Shown here in pieces: positions 15,776 to 24,734 of a DNA stretch of 34,392 nucleotides (positions are counted from its first letter, which is position 1; the number at the start of each line of letters is the position of its first letter). The notes beneath the pieces are model-generated. The model did no database searches and was not told the origin of the DNA. It saw only the letters and a list, made by a program, of their open reading frames with translations. The stretch is from Modestobacter sp. DSM 44400 (GTDB lineage Bacteria > Actinomycetota > Actinomycetes > Mycobacteriales > Geodermatophilaceae): assembly GCF_900107175.1 (NCBI RefSeq), contig NZ_FNOZ01000042.1:1-34392 (forward strand), in the 5' to 3' direction. A program made the translations under genes and the position numbers.

Positions 15776-16578
15776 CCGACGGTGCTCCGGCTCAGCCACC
15801 GGTCGCGGAGCAGCAGCAGGGTGCCCAGCGAGACGGCGAGCAGCACCAGCGACAGCACGATCGCCGCCTCCGGGTCGCGTTGCAGGGCGAGGTACACCGC
15901 GAGCGGCATGGTCTGCGTCGTCCCCGGGAAGTTGCCGGCAAAGGTGATCGTCGCACCGAACTCGCCCAGTGCCCGCGCCCAGCAGAGCACCGCGCCGGCC
16001 GCGACACCCGGCGCCACCAGCGGCAGGGTGACCCGGCGGAATGTCGTCCACCGGTCGGCGCCCAGGGTGGCCGCGGCGTCCTCGAACCGGGCGTCGGCCG
16101 CCCGCAGCGCCCCCTCCACGCTGATCACCAGGAACGGCATGGCCACGAACGTCTCCGCGACGACCACGGCGGTGGTCGTGAACGGGATGGTCACGCCCAG
16201 GTGCTCGTAGAGCGGCCGACCGAGGATCCCGGTCCGGCCGATCGCCAGGAACAGCGCGACGCCGCCGACCACCGGGGGCAGCACCAGCGGCACGGTCACC
16301 AGCGCGCGCAGCACCGAGCGACCGCGGATCCGGGAGCGGGCCAGCACCCAGGCGATCGGCACGCCCAGCAGCAGTGAGAGCACGGTGGCCAGGGACGCGG
16401 AGAACAGCGACAGCCGCAGCGCCGAGCCGACCTCCTGCTGGGCGAGCTGCGGGCCGATCGACGACCAGGGTGCCCGGACCACCAGGCCGAGCAACGGCAG
16501 GACGAGGAACGCGATCCCCAGGACGGCGGGCACCAGCAGCGGGAGCGGGACGCCCCCGTCCCGTCGTGCCCGTCTCAC
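15772..16578 (-). CDS. modB: Molybdate ABC transporter permease
   Basis: A 268-residue inner-membrane permease with about five to six hydrophobic segments (LLVPAVLGIAFLVLPLLGLV, LVTVPLVLPPVVGGVALFLA). The cytoplasmic EAA loop, which docks with ModC, reads EDAAATLGADRWTTFRRVTLPL. ARALGEFGATITFAGNFPG is the diagnostic ModB/CysT signature. GTG 16578 overlaps the modA stop (GTGA). The open frame upstream of it is antisense-like noise over modA. Confidence 0.93.
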   Translation of the reverse strand: MRRARRDGGVPLPLLVPAVLGIAFLVLPLLGLVVRAPWSSIGPQLAQQEVGSALRLSLFSASLATVLSLLLGVPIAWVLARSRIRGRSVLRALVTVPLVLPPVVGGVALFLAIGRTGILGRPLYEHLGVTIPFTTTAVVVAETFVAMPFLVISVEGALRAADARFEDAAATLGADRWTTFRRVTLPLVAPGVAAGAVLCWARALGEFGATITFAGNFPGTTQTMPLAVYLALQRDPEAAIVLSLVLLAVSLGTLLLLRDRWLSRSTVG

Positions 16579-17327
16579 GGGGTGCGGAAGCCGGCCGCCG
16601 CCAGGGCGCGCCGGCCGGCGTCGGAGAGCACCAGGTCGACGAACGCCTGCGCGGCGGCGGGGTTCGGCGCCGCCGCCAGCGTGCAGATCGGGTAGTCGTT
16701 GACCTCCCGCTCCGCCTCGGGGAACGGGATGCCCTCGACGTCGGAGCCGGCGCCCTGGACGTCGGTGGCGTAGACCAGCGCCGCGTCGACCTCGCCCAGC
16801 TGCACCTTGGTCAGCGCTGCCTTGACATCCTCCTCCTCGGTGTCCGGCACGGCGGTCACCCCCGCATCGGCGAACACGGCCTGCGCCGCCGCCCCACAGG
16901 GGACGTCGGCGGCGCAGACGGCGAGGGCCAGGTCGGGGTCGGCGAAGTCGGCCAGACCGGTGACCCGGCCGGGGTTGCCCTTCGGCACCGCGATCTCCAG
17001 GACGTTCTCGGTGAACACGGCCGGGTCGGCGGCCTGCAGCCCGGCGTCGGTGACCACGGTCATCTGCTCGTCGTTGGCCGAGGCGAAGACATCTGCCGGG
17101 GCGCCCTGGGTGAGCTGCGTGGCCAGCGCGGAGCTGCCGGCGAAGTTGAACCGCACGTCGAGATCGGGGTTGTCTGCTTCCAACCGATCGCCGAGCTCGC
17201 CGAAGACGTCGGTCAGCGAGGCCGCGGCGAAGACGGTGAGGGTGCCGGTCCTGCCACCACCCGAGGACGCCGTTCCACCGCAGCCGGCCAGCGCGAGCGC
17301 GGCGCCGAGAGCCAGCAGCGGCCTCAC
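16575..17327 (-). CDS. modA: Molybdate-binding lipoprotein
   Basis: A 250-residue substrate-binding lipoprotein of the molybdate transporter, anchored outside the membrane. A short signal peptide leads to the lipobox LAGC with C16 as the lipidated residue. The mature part has the ModA pattern LTVFAAASLTDVFGELG, FNFAGSSALATQLTQGAPAD (oxyanion-binding serines), VFASANDEQM and LVYATDVQGA. GTG 17327 overlaps the regulator stop by four bases, making this the second gene of a coupled operon. Confidence 0.94.
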   Translation of the reverse strand: MRPLLALGAALALAGCGGTASSGGGRTGTLTVFAAASLTDVFGELGDRLEADNPDLDVRFNFAGSSALATQLTQGAPADVFASANDEQMTVVTDAGLQAADPAVFTENVLEIAVPKGNPGRVTGLADFADPDLALAVCAADVPCGAAAQAVFADAGVTAVPDTEEEDVKAALTKVQLGEVDAALVYATDVQGAGSDVEGIPFPEAEREVNDYPICTLAAAPNPAAAQAFVDLVLSDAGRRALAAAGFRTP

Positions 17328-17719
17328 GGCACGTCCACGCTGACCTGGGTGGCCTTGACGGTGGCGACGGCGCGGACACCGATCTCCAGGCCGAGCTCGT
17401 CGGCGGCCTCCCGGGACATCAGCGAGACCAGTCGGAACGGCCCGGCCTGGATCTCCACCTGGGCCATCACGGTGTCCCGGACGACCCGGGTGACCAGGCC
17501 GGGCAGGCGGTTGCGCGCCGAGGACGACCGGGTCGCGCCGGGCTGCGGCGCCTCGTGCAGCTCGGCGGCCACCCGGGCCAGGTCGGCGCCGTCCACCTGA
17601 GCCGGGCCGCCTGCCCTACGGGTGGCGGCGAGCCGCTCGCTGTCGATCCAGCGGCGGACGGTGTCGTCACTCACGCCGAGCAGCGCGGCGGCTTCGGCGA
17701 TCCGGTACGAGGCAGGCAC
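17324..17719 (-). CDS. HTH (excisionase/MerR-like) and Mop/TOBE domain molybdenum-responsive regulator
   Basis: A 131-residue protein. Residues 1-55 carry an excisionase-type helix-turn-helix (YRIAEAAALLGVSDDTVRRW, then IDSERLAATR). Residues 68-131 are a single Mop/TOBE domain (NRLPGLVTRVVRDTVMAQVE, VSLMSREAADELGLEIGVRA, VATVKATQVSVDVP) that binds molybdate or tungstate. This pairs a ModE-like sensor domain with a non-ModE DNA-binding domain. As the first gene of the mod operon, with its stop overlapping the modA start (GTGA), it is probably an autoregulator of molybdate uptake. The alternative is a molybdenum-storage Mop protein with an HTH. The start is GTG 17719; no strong ribosome-binding site is visible. 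Confidence 0.87.
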   Translation of the reverse strand: MPASYRIAEAAALLGVSDDTVRRWIDSERLAATRRAGGPAQVDGADLARVAAELHEAPQPGATRSSSARNRLPGLVTRVVRDTVMAQVEIQAGPFRLVSLMSREAADELGLEIGVRAVATVKATQVSVDVP

Positions 17720-17735
17720 CCCGTCACTCTAACCG

Positions 17736-17763
17736 CACAAGCGGCGAATAGTCCGTGATTGTG
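17736..17763. promoter_or_regulatory. Candidate mod operator dyad CACAA-N18-TTGTG
   Basis: A 5-bp inverted repeat with an 18-bp spacer lies 17-44 bases upstream of the first mod gene. A short CCGC-ACAA-GCGG dyad overlaps it at 17733-17744. The position suits an operator for the HTH-TOBE protein, but the arms are short. Confidence 0.25.
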
Positions 17764-17819
17764 GCGCACCTACGGGACTGTCCGTCGTCACGCAATGGGA
17801 CGATCACGTCCTGCGGCGT

Positions 17820-17845
17820 GCCGCGGTTCCGCGGAACCGTGCGGC
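17820..17845. terminator. Hairpin downstream of vapC
   Basis: The core is a perfect 16-bp palindrome CGGTTCCGCGGAACCG (17824-17839), extended by GCCG/CGGC with a two-base bulge. It lies 56 bases beyond the vapC stop, between vapC and the mod promoter region. It probably ends leftward vapBC transcription. Confidence 0.45.
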
Positions 17846-17900
17846 GCAGGCCCAGGACCGCCGAGCATGCGGTAGCCGAGAGCGCGAAGCACCACGACCG

Positions 17901-18335
17901 CTACTCCTGCCCGATCGGGATCGCGGTGTCGATGCCCAGCGCGCGCCCGGCCTCGGCCTGCCGGACGTCCAATGTGTGCAGCGTGGCGCCGAGCCGGGCG
18001 GCGATCGCCAGATGAAGTGCGTCGCCCGCACGCAGCCCTGTCTCGTGTCGCTCAGCCAGCTCAGCGGCATGCCGGAAGTCGGGGCGCGTCACGGCGGAGG
18101 AGGTGAGCGTTCCCGTCGAGAGCGCGGTGAACGTGCGCATCGCCTGACGGCGGCGCGCATCGGCGATGGCGCCCATGCGGACCTTCCGCGACATGGCCGC
18201 CGCGACCTCGGTGCTGACCCAGTCAGAGATGAGCAGCTCGTCCGGTGGCTGCGAGCCGAGCCACACGCGGATCTCCGTCGAGCTGGGTTCGTTCGTGATC
18301 GCCGAGACGAGGACGCTGGCGTCGAGATAGCGCAT
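17901..18335 (-). CDS. vapC: PIN-domain toxin ribonuclease, VapC family
   Basis: A 144-residue PIN-domain protein, a Mg-dependent RNase acting as toxin of a type II pair. The acidic residues are in place: D5 (MRYLDASVLV), E43 (STEVAAAMSR), D105 (LRAGDALHLAIA) and D123 (TLDVRQAEAG). Length is usual for VapC. The start ATG shares one base with the antitoxin stop (TGATG), giving coupled translation. RNA target unknown. The gene looks intact. Confidence 0.92.
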   Translation of the reverse strand: MRYLDASVLVSAITNEPSSTEIRVWLGSQPPDELLISDWVSTEVAAAMSRKVRMGAIADARRRQAMRTFTALSTGTLTSSAVTRPDFRHAAELAERHETGLRAGDALHLAIAARLGATLHTLDVRQAEAGRALGIDTAIPIGQE

Positions 18336-18592
18336 CAGTACCGCTCGTCGTCACGCATGCGCCGCATGAAGTCGCCGGCGCCTTCGTCCTCTACGGGCAT
18401 GCCCGCGGCCATCTCCTCGAGCCACTCGAACGTGATCTTCCTGCGAGGCGGCCGCTCGGGCGAGATTCGAGCGACCGGCTTGCCCCGTTTGGTGATGAGG
18501 ATCGATTCGCCGGCTTCGACGGCGGCGACCAGCTCGCTCAGGTGCGCCTTGGCCTCGGCCACGCTGACCGTACGAGCTGCTGCGTCAGCCAT
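18335..18592 (-). CDS. vapB: Phd/YefM-type antitoxin, VapB partner
   Basis: An 85-residue antitoxin. The N-terminus has the Phd/YefM pattern ARTVSVAEAKAHLSELVAAV, then ESILITKRGKPVARISP, which forms the DNA-binding dimer. The C-terminal part (EWLEEMAAGMPVEDEGAGDF and an acidic tail) would wrap the toxin. ATG 18592 has AGGAGG close upstream, which excludes the longer open frame to 18694. It neutralises VapC and, with it, should repress its own promoter through the dyad at 18605-18624. Confidence 0.9.
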   Translation of the reverse strand: MADAAARTVSVAEAKAHLSELVAAVEAGESILITKRGKPVARISPERPPRRKITFEWLEEMAAGMPVEDEGAGDFMRRMRDDERY

Positions 18593-18604
18593 GCCGGCCT
18601 CCTG

Positions 18605-18624
18605 ATGACCATGTAGATGGTCAT
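18605..18624. promoter_or_regulatory. vapBC operator, perfect dyad ATGACCAT-N4-ATGGTCAT
   Basis: An 8-bp perfect inverted repeat with spacer GTAG lies 13 bases upstream of the vapB start, beyond its AGGAGG. On the minus strand it covers a possible -10 (TACATG), so antitoxin binding would block transcription. Autoregulation of this kind is known for vapBC pairs; this particular site is inferred. Confidence 0.7.
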
Positions 18625-18738
18625 TGAGGCTAGGCCGCCCGACGATCAGACACAACGTTCGCGTCGCTGCTGTCACCCCGTGACCGTCGTCCACCTGCGC
18701 GTCGTTTGTCGATCAGGGGGCGCGGGCAGTCGCGGTCG

Positions 18739-20463
18739 GTGGCTCCCCGTACCGATACCCCGCCCGCCGACGCCGCCACCAGCGCCGGCGGCTCCGCCTC
18801 GGTCCGCACCCGCCGCATCCGACAGGCCGCCCGCGAGGTGCTCGGGTACGAGGAGTTCCGCCCCGGCCAGGAGGCGGCGATGCAGTCGATCACCGCCGGC
18901 CGGGACACCCTGGCCGTGCTGCCGTCGGGCGCCGGCAAGTCGGCGGTGTACACCATCGCCGGGCTCCTGCTGGACGGCCCGGTCCTGATCGTCTCCCCGC
19001 TCATCGCCCTGCAGCGCGACCAGGTGCAGCGGCTCCAGGAGTTGGGCGAGGACCGGGTCGGCCGGGCCGCCGTGCTGAACTCCGGCCTGCCGGCCGGCGA
19101 CCAGCAGGCGGTGCTCGATGGACTGAGTGACGGAACGGTCCGTTTCTGCTTCCTGGCACCCGAGCAGCTGGCCAAGCCCGAGGTGGTCGAGGCGATCCGG
19201 ACGGCGGGACCGGCGCTGTTCGTCGTCGACGAGGCGCACTGCGTCTCCGCCTGGGGGCACGACTTCCGGCCGGACTACCTGCGCCTGGGCGGTGTCGTGC
19301 AGCAGCTCGGCCACCCACCGGTGCTCGCACTGACCGCCACCGCCGCGCCCCCGGTGCGCACGGAGATCGTCGAGCGGCTGGAGATGGCCGACCCGCAGAT
19401 CGTCGCCGCCGGGTTCGACCGGCCGGAGATCCGGCTGGAGGTCGAGCAGCACGCCGACGCGCGCGGCAAGCACACCGCCGTCCTGGACCGCGTCACGGCG
19501 CTGAGCGAAGAGGGCACGGGGATCCTGTACAGCGCCACGCGCAAGAGCACCGAGGAGTTCGCCGACGCCCTCACCGACCGGGGCCTGCGGGCCCGCGCCT
19601 ACCACGCGGGATTGCGGAAGAGCGACCGCCAGGAGGTCCAGCGGCAGTTCATGGACGACGAGCTGGACGTCGTCGTGGCCACCACCGCCTTCGGCATGGG
19701 CATCGACAAGCCGGAGACCCGATTCGTCGTGCATGCCGAGCCGGCGGACTCCGTCGACAGCTACTACCAGGAGATCGGCCGGGCGGGGCGGGACGGGAAG
19801 CCGGCCACCGCCGTCCTCGTCTACCGCCAGGAGGACCTGGGGATCCGCCACTTCTTCGCCGCCGGCGCGCCGGGGGAGGAGGAACTGCAGCAGGTCGCCG
19901 GGCTGGTCCAGGCCGGCGCGGCCTCGGGCATGGACGGCGTGGACGTGAAGGAGCTGCGGGAGGAGACCGGCCGGGCCGCGACACCGCTGGTGCGCGACCT
20001 CAACCTGCTCGAACAGGCCGGCGCGGTGGTCCTGGACGACGACGGGACGGCGTCCCCGGCGCCGGATGCACCCGCGCCCGGCGCCGCCGCGGCGGCGGCC
20101 CGCCAGCTGGCCGAGCACCACATCCGGGTCGACGAGAGCCGGATCGAGATGATGCGCGGCTACGCCGAGACCACCGGCTGCCGTCGCCGGTACCTGCTCG
20201 GCTACTTCGGCGAGCAGCTGGAACAGCCGTGCGGCAACTGCGACACCTGCAGCGCGGGTACGGCCGAGGCCCAGCCGGCCTCCGGCGAGGAACGACCGTT
20301 CCCGGTCGACGGCGCGGTCGAGCACGCCGAGTGGGGCCCGGGGATCGTCATGCGCCACGAGGACGACCGGGTCGTCGTCCTGTTCGACACCGTCGGCTAC
20401 AAGACCCTCGCCCTGCAGGCCGTGCTCGACCACGACCTGTTGCGGGACCGCGCCTCCGCCTGA
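18739..20463 (+). CDS. RecQ-type ATP-dependent DNA helicase
   Basis: A 574-residue superfamily 2 helicase. From GTG 18739: motif 0 GYEEFRPGQ, Walker A PSGAGKS (62-68), and DEAH at 164-167 followed by the RecQ aromatic-rich loop CVSAWGHDFRPDYLRLG. Also present are LALTATAAPP, motif V ATTAFGMGIDKP and motif VI YYQEIGRAGRDG. A four-cysteine zinc site follows (CRRRYLLGYFGEQLEQPCGN, then CDTC). There is no HRDC domain. Instead the end has a small beta-rich module, VEHAEWGPGIVMRHEDDRVV, which I would compare with the C-terminal modules of actinobacterial RecQ/UvrD proteins. TTG 18706 is an alternative start. It unwinds branched DNA in recombination and repair. Possibly monocistronic. Confidence 0.92.
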   Translation: MAPRTDTPPADAATSAGGSASVRTRRIRQAAREVLGYEEFRPGQEAAMQSITAGRDTLAVLPSGAGKSAVYTIAGLLLDGPVLIVSPLIALQRDQVQRLQELGEDRVGRAAVLNSGLPAGDQQAVLDGLSDGTVRFCFLAPEQLAKPEVVEAIRTAGPALFVVDEAHCVSAWGHDFRPDYLRLGGVVQQLGHPPVLALTATAAPPVRTEIVERLEMADPQIVAAGFDRPEIRLEVEQHADARGKHTAVLDRVTALSEEGTGILYSATRKSTEEFADALTDRGLRARAYHAGLRKSDRQEVQRQFMDDELDVVVATTAFGMGIDKPETRFVVHAEPADSVDSYYQEIGRAGRDGKPATAVLVYRQEDLGIRHFFAAGAPGEEELQQVAGLVQAGAASGMDGVDVKELREETGRAATPLVRDLNLLEQAGAVVLDDDGTASPAPDAPAPGAAAAAARQLAEHHIRVDESRIEMMRGYAETTGCRRRYLLGYFGEQLEQPCGNCDTCSAGTAEAQPASGEERPFPVDGAVEHAEWGPGIVMRHEDDRVVVLFDTVGYKTLALQAVLDHDLLRDRASA

Positions 20464-20520
20464 CCCACCCGGCGGCTCGACCTGCGCCGTTCCGCGGCGT
20501 CCGTGATCATCTACACCTGA

Positions 20521-20539
20521 CCGGGCGGCCTGCGCCCGG
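20521..20539. terminator. Hairpin between helicase and carbamoyltransferase genes
   Basis: CCGGGCG, loop GCCTG, CGCCCGG lies 58 bases after the helicase stop and 18 before the next start. No T-run. It may end helicase transcription or sit in the leader of the carbamoyltransferase mRNA. Confidence 0.4.
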
Positions 20540-20557
20540 GTGATGGGAGAGCGACGC

Positions 20558-22207
20558 GTGAAGGTCCTCGGCATCAACGCCATCTACCACGACCCGGCGG
20601 CAGCGCTCGTCGTCGACGGCCGGGTCGTGGCCGCGGCGGAGGAGGAGCGGTTCAGCCGGCGCAAGCACGGCAAGCGCCCGCTGCCGTGGAGCGCCTGGGA
20701 GCTGCCCGAGCTGTCGGCCGCCTGGTGCCTGGCCGAGGCCGGCATCAGCCCTGACGAGCTGGACGCCGTCGCCTACTCCTTCGACCCCGCACTGATGAGC
20801 ACTCCGGAGCAGTCGGGGCTCTTCGACGACGGCGACGTGATGCGCAAGATGTACGCCGAGAAGGCGCCGTCCTTCCTCGCGCACGCCCTGCCCGGCCTGG
20901 CCGAGGAGAAGGTCCGCTACGTCCAGCACCACGTCGCGCACGCCGCCTCCGCCGGTCTGGCCGCCCCGGAGTCCAGCAACTCGGTGCTGGTGCTCGACGG
21001 CCGCGGCGAGGCGCACAGCCACCTGGCCGGCCGCTACGTCGACGGACAGCTGGAGGTACTGGCCGGGCAGGCGCTGCCGCACTCGCTGGGCCTGCTGTAC
21101 GAGGACCTCACCGACCACCTGGGCTTCCTGCGCAGCTCCGACGAGTTCAAGGTCATGGCGATGGCCTCGTTCGGCAAGCCACGGTTCGTCGGCGAGCTGG
21201 CCCAAGCCGTCCGGGCCACCGGCGACGGCGGCTTCCGCACCGAGAAGGTCGACTTCGCCGAGTTCGCGCCCCGCCTGCGGGCCGGCGACGAATGGACCCA
21301 GGACCACGCCGACCTCGCCGCCAGCGTGCAGCAGCGGCTGGAGGACGTCCTGCTCGACCTGGTGCGCTGGCTGCACGCCCGCACCGGCGACCAGGTGCTC
21401 ACCCTGGCCGGCGGGACGGCGCTGAACTGCGTGGCCAACACCCGGATCGCGGCGGAGGGTCCCTTCGACGAGGTGTGGGTGCAGCCGGCCGCCGGCGACG
21501 CCGGGACGGCGCTGGGCGGGGCGCTGCACGTGGCCCGCGCGCTGGGCGACGTCACCCAGCCGATGCCCGGGGCCGACCTGGGCCGCGGCTGGTCCGACGA
21601 GGAGATCGAGGCGGTGCTTGTCACCGCCTCGGTCGACTACGAGCGCCCGCGGGACGTCGCCGACACGGTGGCCGAGACGCTTGCCTCCAACGGCATCGTC
21701 GCGTGGTTCCAGGGGCGCAGCGAGTTCGGCCCGCGGGCCCTGGGCCACCGGTCGCTGCTGGCCCACCCGGGCTACGAGGCGAACCTGGAGCGGATGAACG
21801 ACGTCAAGGGCCGGGAGCAGTTTCGCCCGGTGGCGCCGATGGTGCTGCTGGAGCGGGCGCCGCAGATCTTCAGCCGCGGCCCGATCCCCTCCCCCTACAT
21901 GCTGTTCGTGCACGACGTCGCCCCGGAGTGGCGCGACCGGATCCCGACCGTGACCCACGTCGACGGAACGGCGCGGATCCAGACCGTCGACCGCGCCGAC
22001 GAGCCGCTGGTCGCCCGCATGCTGGAGTGCTTCGAGCGGCGCACCGGACTGCCGATCGTGGTCAACACCAGCCTGAACACCGCCGGGCGGCCGATGGTCG
22101 ACGACCCCCGGGACGCCCTGGAGTGCTTCGGCTCGGCCCCGGTCGACCTACTGGCCATCGGACCTTTCGTCGTCCGCCGGCCGAAGGCGACGCCGCGGCC
22201 GGCCTGA
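20558..22207 (+). CDS. CmcH/NodU-type carbamoyltransferase
   Basis: A 549-residue enzyme of the O-carbamoyltransferase family, which uses carbamoyl phosphate and ATP to carbamoylate hydroxyl groups of natural products or sugars. The N-terminal Kae1-like ATP-binding domain shows [14 protein letters not shown] (H11), [10 protein letters not shown], the metal-binding HHVAH at 124-128, [13 protein letters not shown], and [14 protein letters not shown]. The C-terminal YrdC-like part has [29 protein letters not shown] and [20 protein letters not shown]. All look intact. GTG 20558 has GGGAGAG about 8 bases upstream. It is not inside a visible antibiotic cluster, so the acceptor is unknown. The acyl-CoA dehydrogenase gene follows 55 bases later, separated by a 22-bp palindrome. 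Confidence 0.9.
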   Translation: MKVLGINAIYHDPAAALVVDGRVVAAAEEERFSRRKHGKRPLPWSAWELPELSAAWCLAEAGISPDELDAVAYSFDPALMSTPEQSGLFDDGDVMRKMYAEKAPSFLAHALPGLAEEKVRYVQHHVAHAASAGLAAPESSNSVLVLDGRGEAHSHLAGRYVDGQLEVLAGQALPHSLGLLYEDLTDHLGFLRSSDEFKVMAMASFGKPRFVGELAQAVRATGDGGFRTEKVDFAEFAPRLRAGDEWTQDHADLAASVQQRLEDVLLDLVRWLHARTGDQVLTLAGGTALNCVANTRIAAEGPFDEVWVQPAAGDAGTALGGALHVARALGDVTQPMPGADLGRGWSDEEIEAVLVTASVDYERPRDVADTVAETLASNGIVAWFQGRSEFGPRALGHRSLLAHPGYEANLERMNDVKGREQFRPVAPMVLLERAPQIFSRGPIPSPYMLFVHDVAPEWRDRIPTVTHVDGTARIQTVDRADEPLVARMLECFERRTGLPIVVNTSLNTAGRPMVDDPRDALECFGSAPVDLLAIGPFVVRRPKATPRPA

Positions 22208-22221
22208 TCGTCGGTGGGGCT

Positions 22222-22243
22222 GGATGCGACGTACGTCGCATCC
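22222..22243. promoter_or_regulatory. Perfect 22-bp palindrome upstream of the acyl-CoA dehydrogenase gene
   Basis: GGATGCGACGTACGTCGCATCC is fully self-complementary with no loop. It is centred 30 bases before ATG 22263 and starts 15 bases after the preceding stop. The absence of a loop argues against a terminator; length and symmetry suit a TetR-type repressor site. Confidence 0.7.
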
Positions 22244-22262
22244 GACGCTACGGTCCACAGCC

Positions 22263-23474
<1,212 letters not shown>

Positions 23475-23477
23475 CGG

Positions 23478-23675
23478 TCAGGGGCTGAGCGTCCGGCCGA
23501 AGCCACCGGCCGCGAGCTTGGCCATGAGCTGCGTCCGGTCCAGCCCGATCGCGGTCAGGGCGGCAGCGTCCCGGTCGGTGTCGATCCGGTCGGGCAGCGA
23601 CCCGGCCTTGTCGGCGGTGTCGTTGTCGCCCTCGGTGCGCAGCACGCGCACCAGGTCCTCCTTGCTGATCTCCAT
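23478..23675 (-). CDS. Small conserved protein, unknown function
   Basis: A 65-residue protein starting MEISKEDLVRVLRTEGDNDT and ending LMAKLAAGGFGRTLSP. It is charged at the N-terminus, has no membrane segment, and has a LDRTQLMAKL helix followed by a glycine turn. I recall similar short proteins in actinobacteria but know no function. It ends 3 bases from the acyl-CoA dehydrogenase stop (convergent). No strong ribosome-binding site is seen, so the longer frame reaching 24068 was rejected on composition. Confidence 0.6.
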   Translation of the reverse strand: MEISKEDLVRVLRTEGDNDTADKAGSLPDRIDTDRDAAALTAIGLDRTQLMAKLAAGGFGRTLSP

Positions 23676-23715
23676 CGGCCTGTGGTTCCCGCCACACTCC
23701 ACGTGAAACGGGCCC

Positions 23716-23913
23716 TCAGCGTGAACGGGCCCGCCGGTACAGGACGCCGCCCACCGCCGCGAGGACCAGGCCCAGCACCAGCTGGCCGATCCCGACCCCG
23801 GCGCGGTCGCTGCCGAACCAGGTGACCGAGGACAGCACCAGGACGACGGCGACGCCGAGGAGGAGGAGGCCGACGAGGCGCTCGCGACCTGCGCGAGGAA
23901 CGGGGGCGGACAT
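23716..23913 (-). CDS. Small two-helix membrane protein, unknown function
   Basis: A 65-residue protein with two hydrophobic segments: LVGLLLLGVAVVLVLSSVTW and GIGQLVLGLVLAAVGGVLYR. Basic residues flank them at both ends (PRAGRER and RRARSR), giving both termini a probable cytoplasmic location. The gene lies 40 bases upstream of the other small leftward gene and may share its transcript. Function is not recognised. Confidence 0.6.
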   Translation of the reverse strand: MSAPVPRAGRERLVGLLLLGVAVVLVLSSVTWFGSDRAGVGIGQLVLGLVLAAVGGVLYRRARSR

Positions 23914-23934
23914 GCCGCCGACCCTACGACCCGC

Positions 23935-24474
23935 TCAGATCGCCGCCGGATACCGCGAGTCCTCAGGGAAGTTCCTGTAGAGCAAGTCGTTGTCCGGGCC
24001 CTCCGTGACCGCCTGCACCAGCAGCTCGCCACCGACGAAGCAGCCCAGCCACGAGGCGCCGCGGCCACCGAACGGCTCAGCCCGGTTGCCGCGGGAGCGC
24101 GGCTTGTTGATGACCACCTTGAAGGCCTGCACCTCCCGGGCCAGGAGCCGGGCCTTCTCCTCGTCGTCGCAGGCGATGCTGGCGACCAGCGCCCCGTTGG
24201 AGGCGTCCATTGGTGTCGATCGGGCCGAACGGCTCGCTGTGCATGAGCGCGCTGGCCCCGCCCGGCGGGAGCAGGGCGACCGGCGCCACGTAGGCCGAGG
24301 CGTCCTGGCCGGTAATGAACCGCCCGTCGCCGACCGAGCCCCGGTAGAGCGCAACGGCGCCGCGGTGCAGGGCGTCGTCCACCCGGTGGTTCAGCTCGTC
24401 GGCCCTGGCCGCGCTGATCACCGGGCCGAAGCGCAGCGCGGTGCTGCCCATGGCCGGATCGTCGGTGCCGCGGG
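23935..24474 (-). pseudogene. NAD-dependent aldehyde dehydrogenase, 3' remnant with internal deletion
   Basis: On the minus strand one frame encodes the ALDH segment RFGPVISAARADELNHRVDD, RFITGQDASAYVAPVALLPP and MHSEPFGPID. Near 24213 the frame shifts; about a dozen residues normally found there are missing. It continues NGALVASIACDDEEKARLLA, RGNRAEPFGGRGASWLGCFV and LLVQAVTEGPDNDLLYRNFP to the TGA at 23935. The N-terminal two thirds, with the cofactor site and catalytic cysteine, are absent. Similarity stops near 24474, next to the start of another truncated gene on the opposite strand. Confidence 0.85.
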
Positions 24475-24490
24475 TGAGACTGACCGCCCC

Positions 24491-24730
24491 CTCGAGCCCG
24501 ACGAGCATCCGGCCGTCAAGCCGTTCAGAGCGGCCCTGGTCCGCCGACGCGATCCCGTACACCTCCTTCGCCGTGGACCACGTCCCGGCGGAGTTCGAGC
24601 GGCTCCGCGCGCTCGGCGTGACGTTCGCCCAGGAGCCGCTGACCATGGGGCCGGTGATACCGCAGTCCTGGACGACACCTGCGGGAACCTGGTGCAGATC
24701 GCCCGCATGTGCGCCCGGAGGGCAGGATGG
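24491..24730 (+). pseudogene. VOC-family (glyoxalase/bleomycin-resistance-like) gene, 3' remnant
   Basis: Three frames in turn encode the C-terminal half of a VOC protein: LEPDEHPAVKPFRAALV, then AIPYTSFAVDHVPAEFERLR and ALGVTFAQEPLTMGPV, then TAVLDDTCGNLVQIARM. Single-base shifts lie near 24540 and 24657. The N-terminal half, with the first metal-binding module, is gone. The natural stop is lost and the reading runs into lutA. It is transcribed away from the ALDH remnant, and both lack their 5' ends at the same spot near 24480. Confidence 0.75.
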
Positions 24731-24734
24731 GTGC

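Noticed and set aside
23710-23732. GGGCCC-N11-GGGCCC hairpin at the end of the small membrane-protein gene
   Set aside because: A six-base stem with a long loop made of self-complementary hexamers is common at this GC content; too weak to call a terminator.
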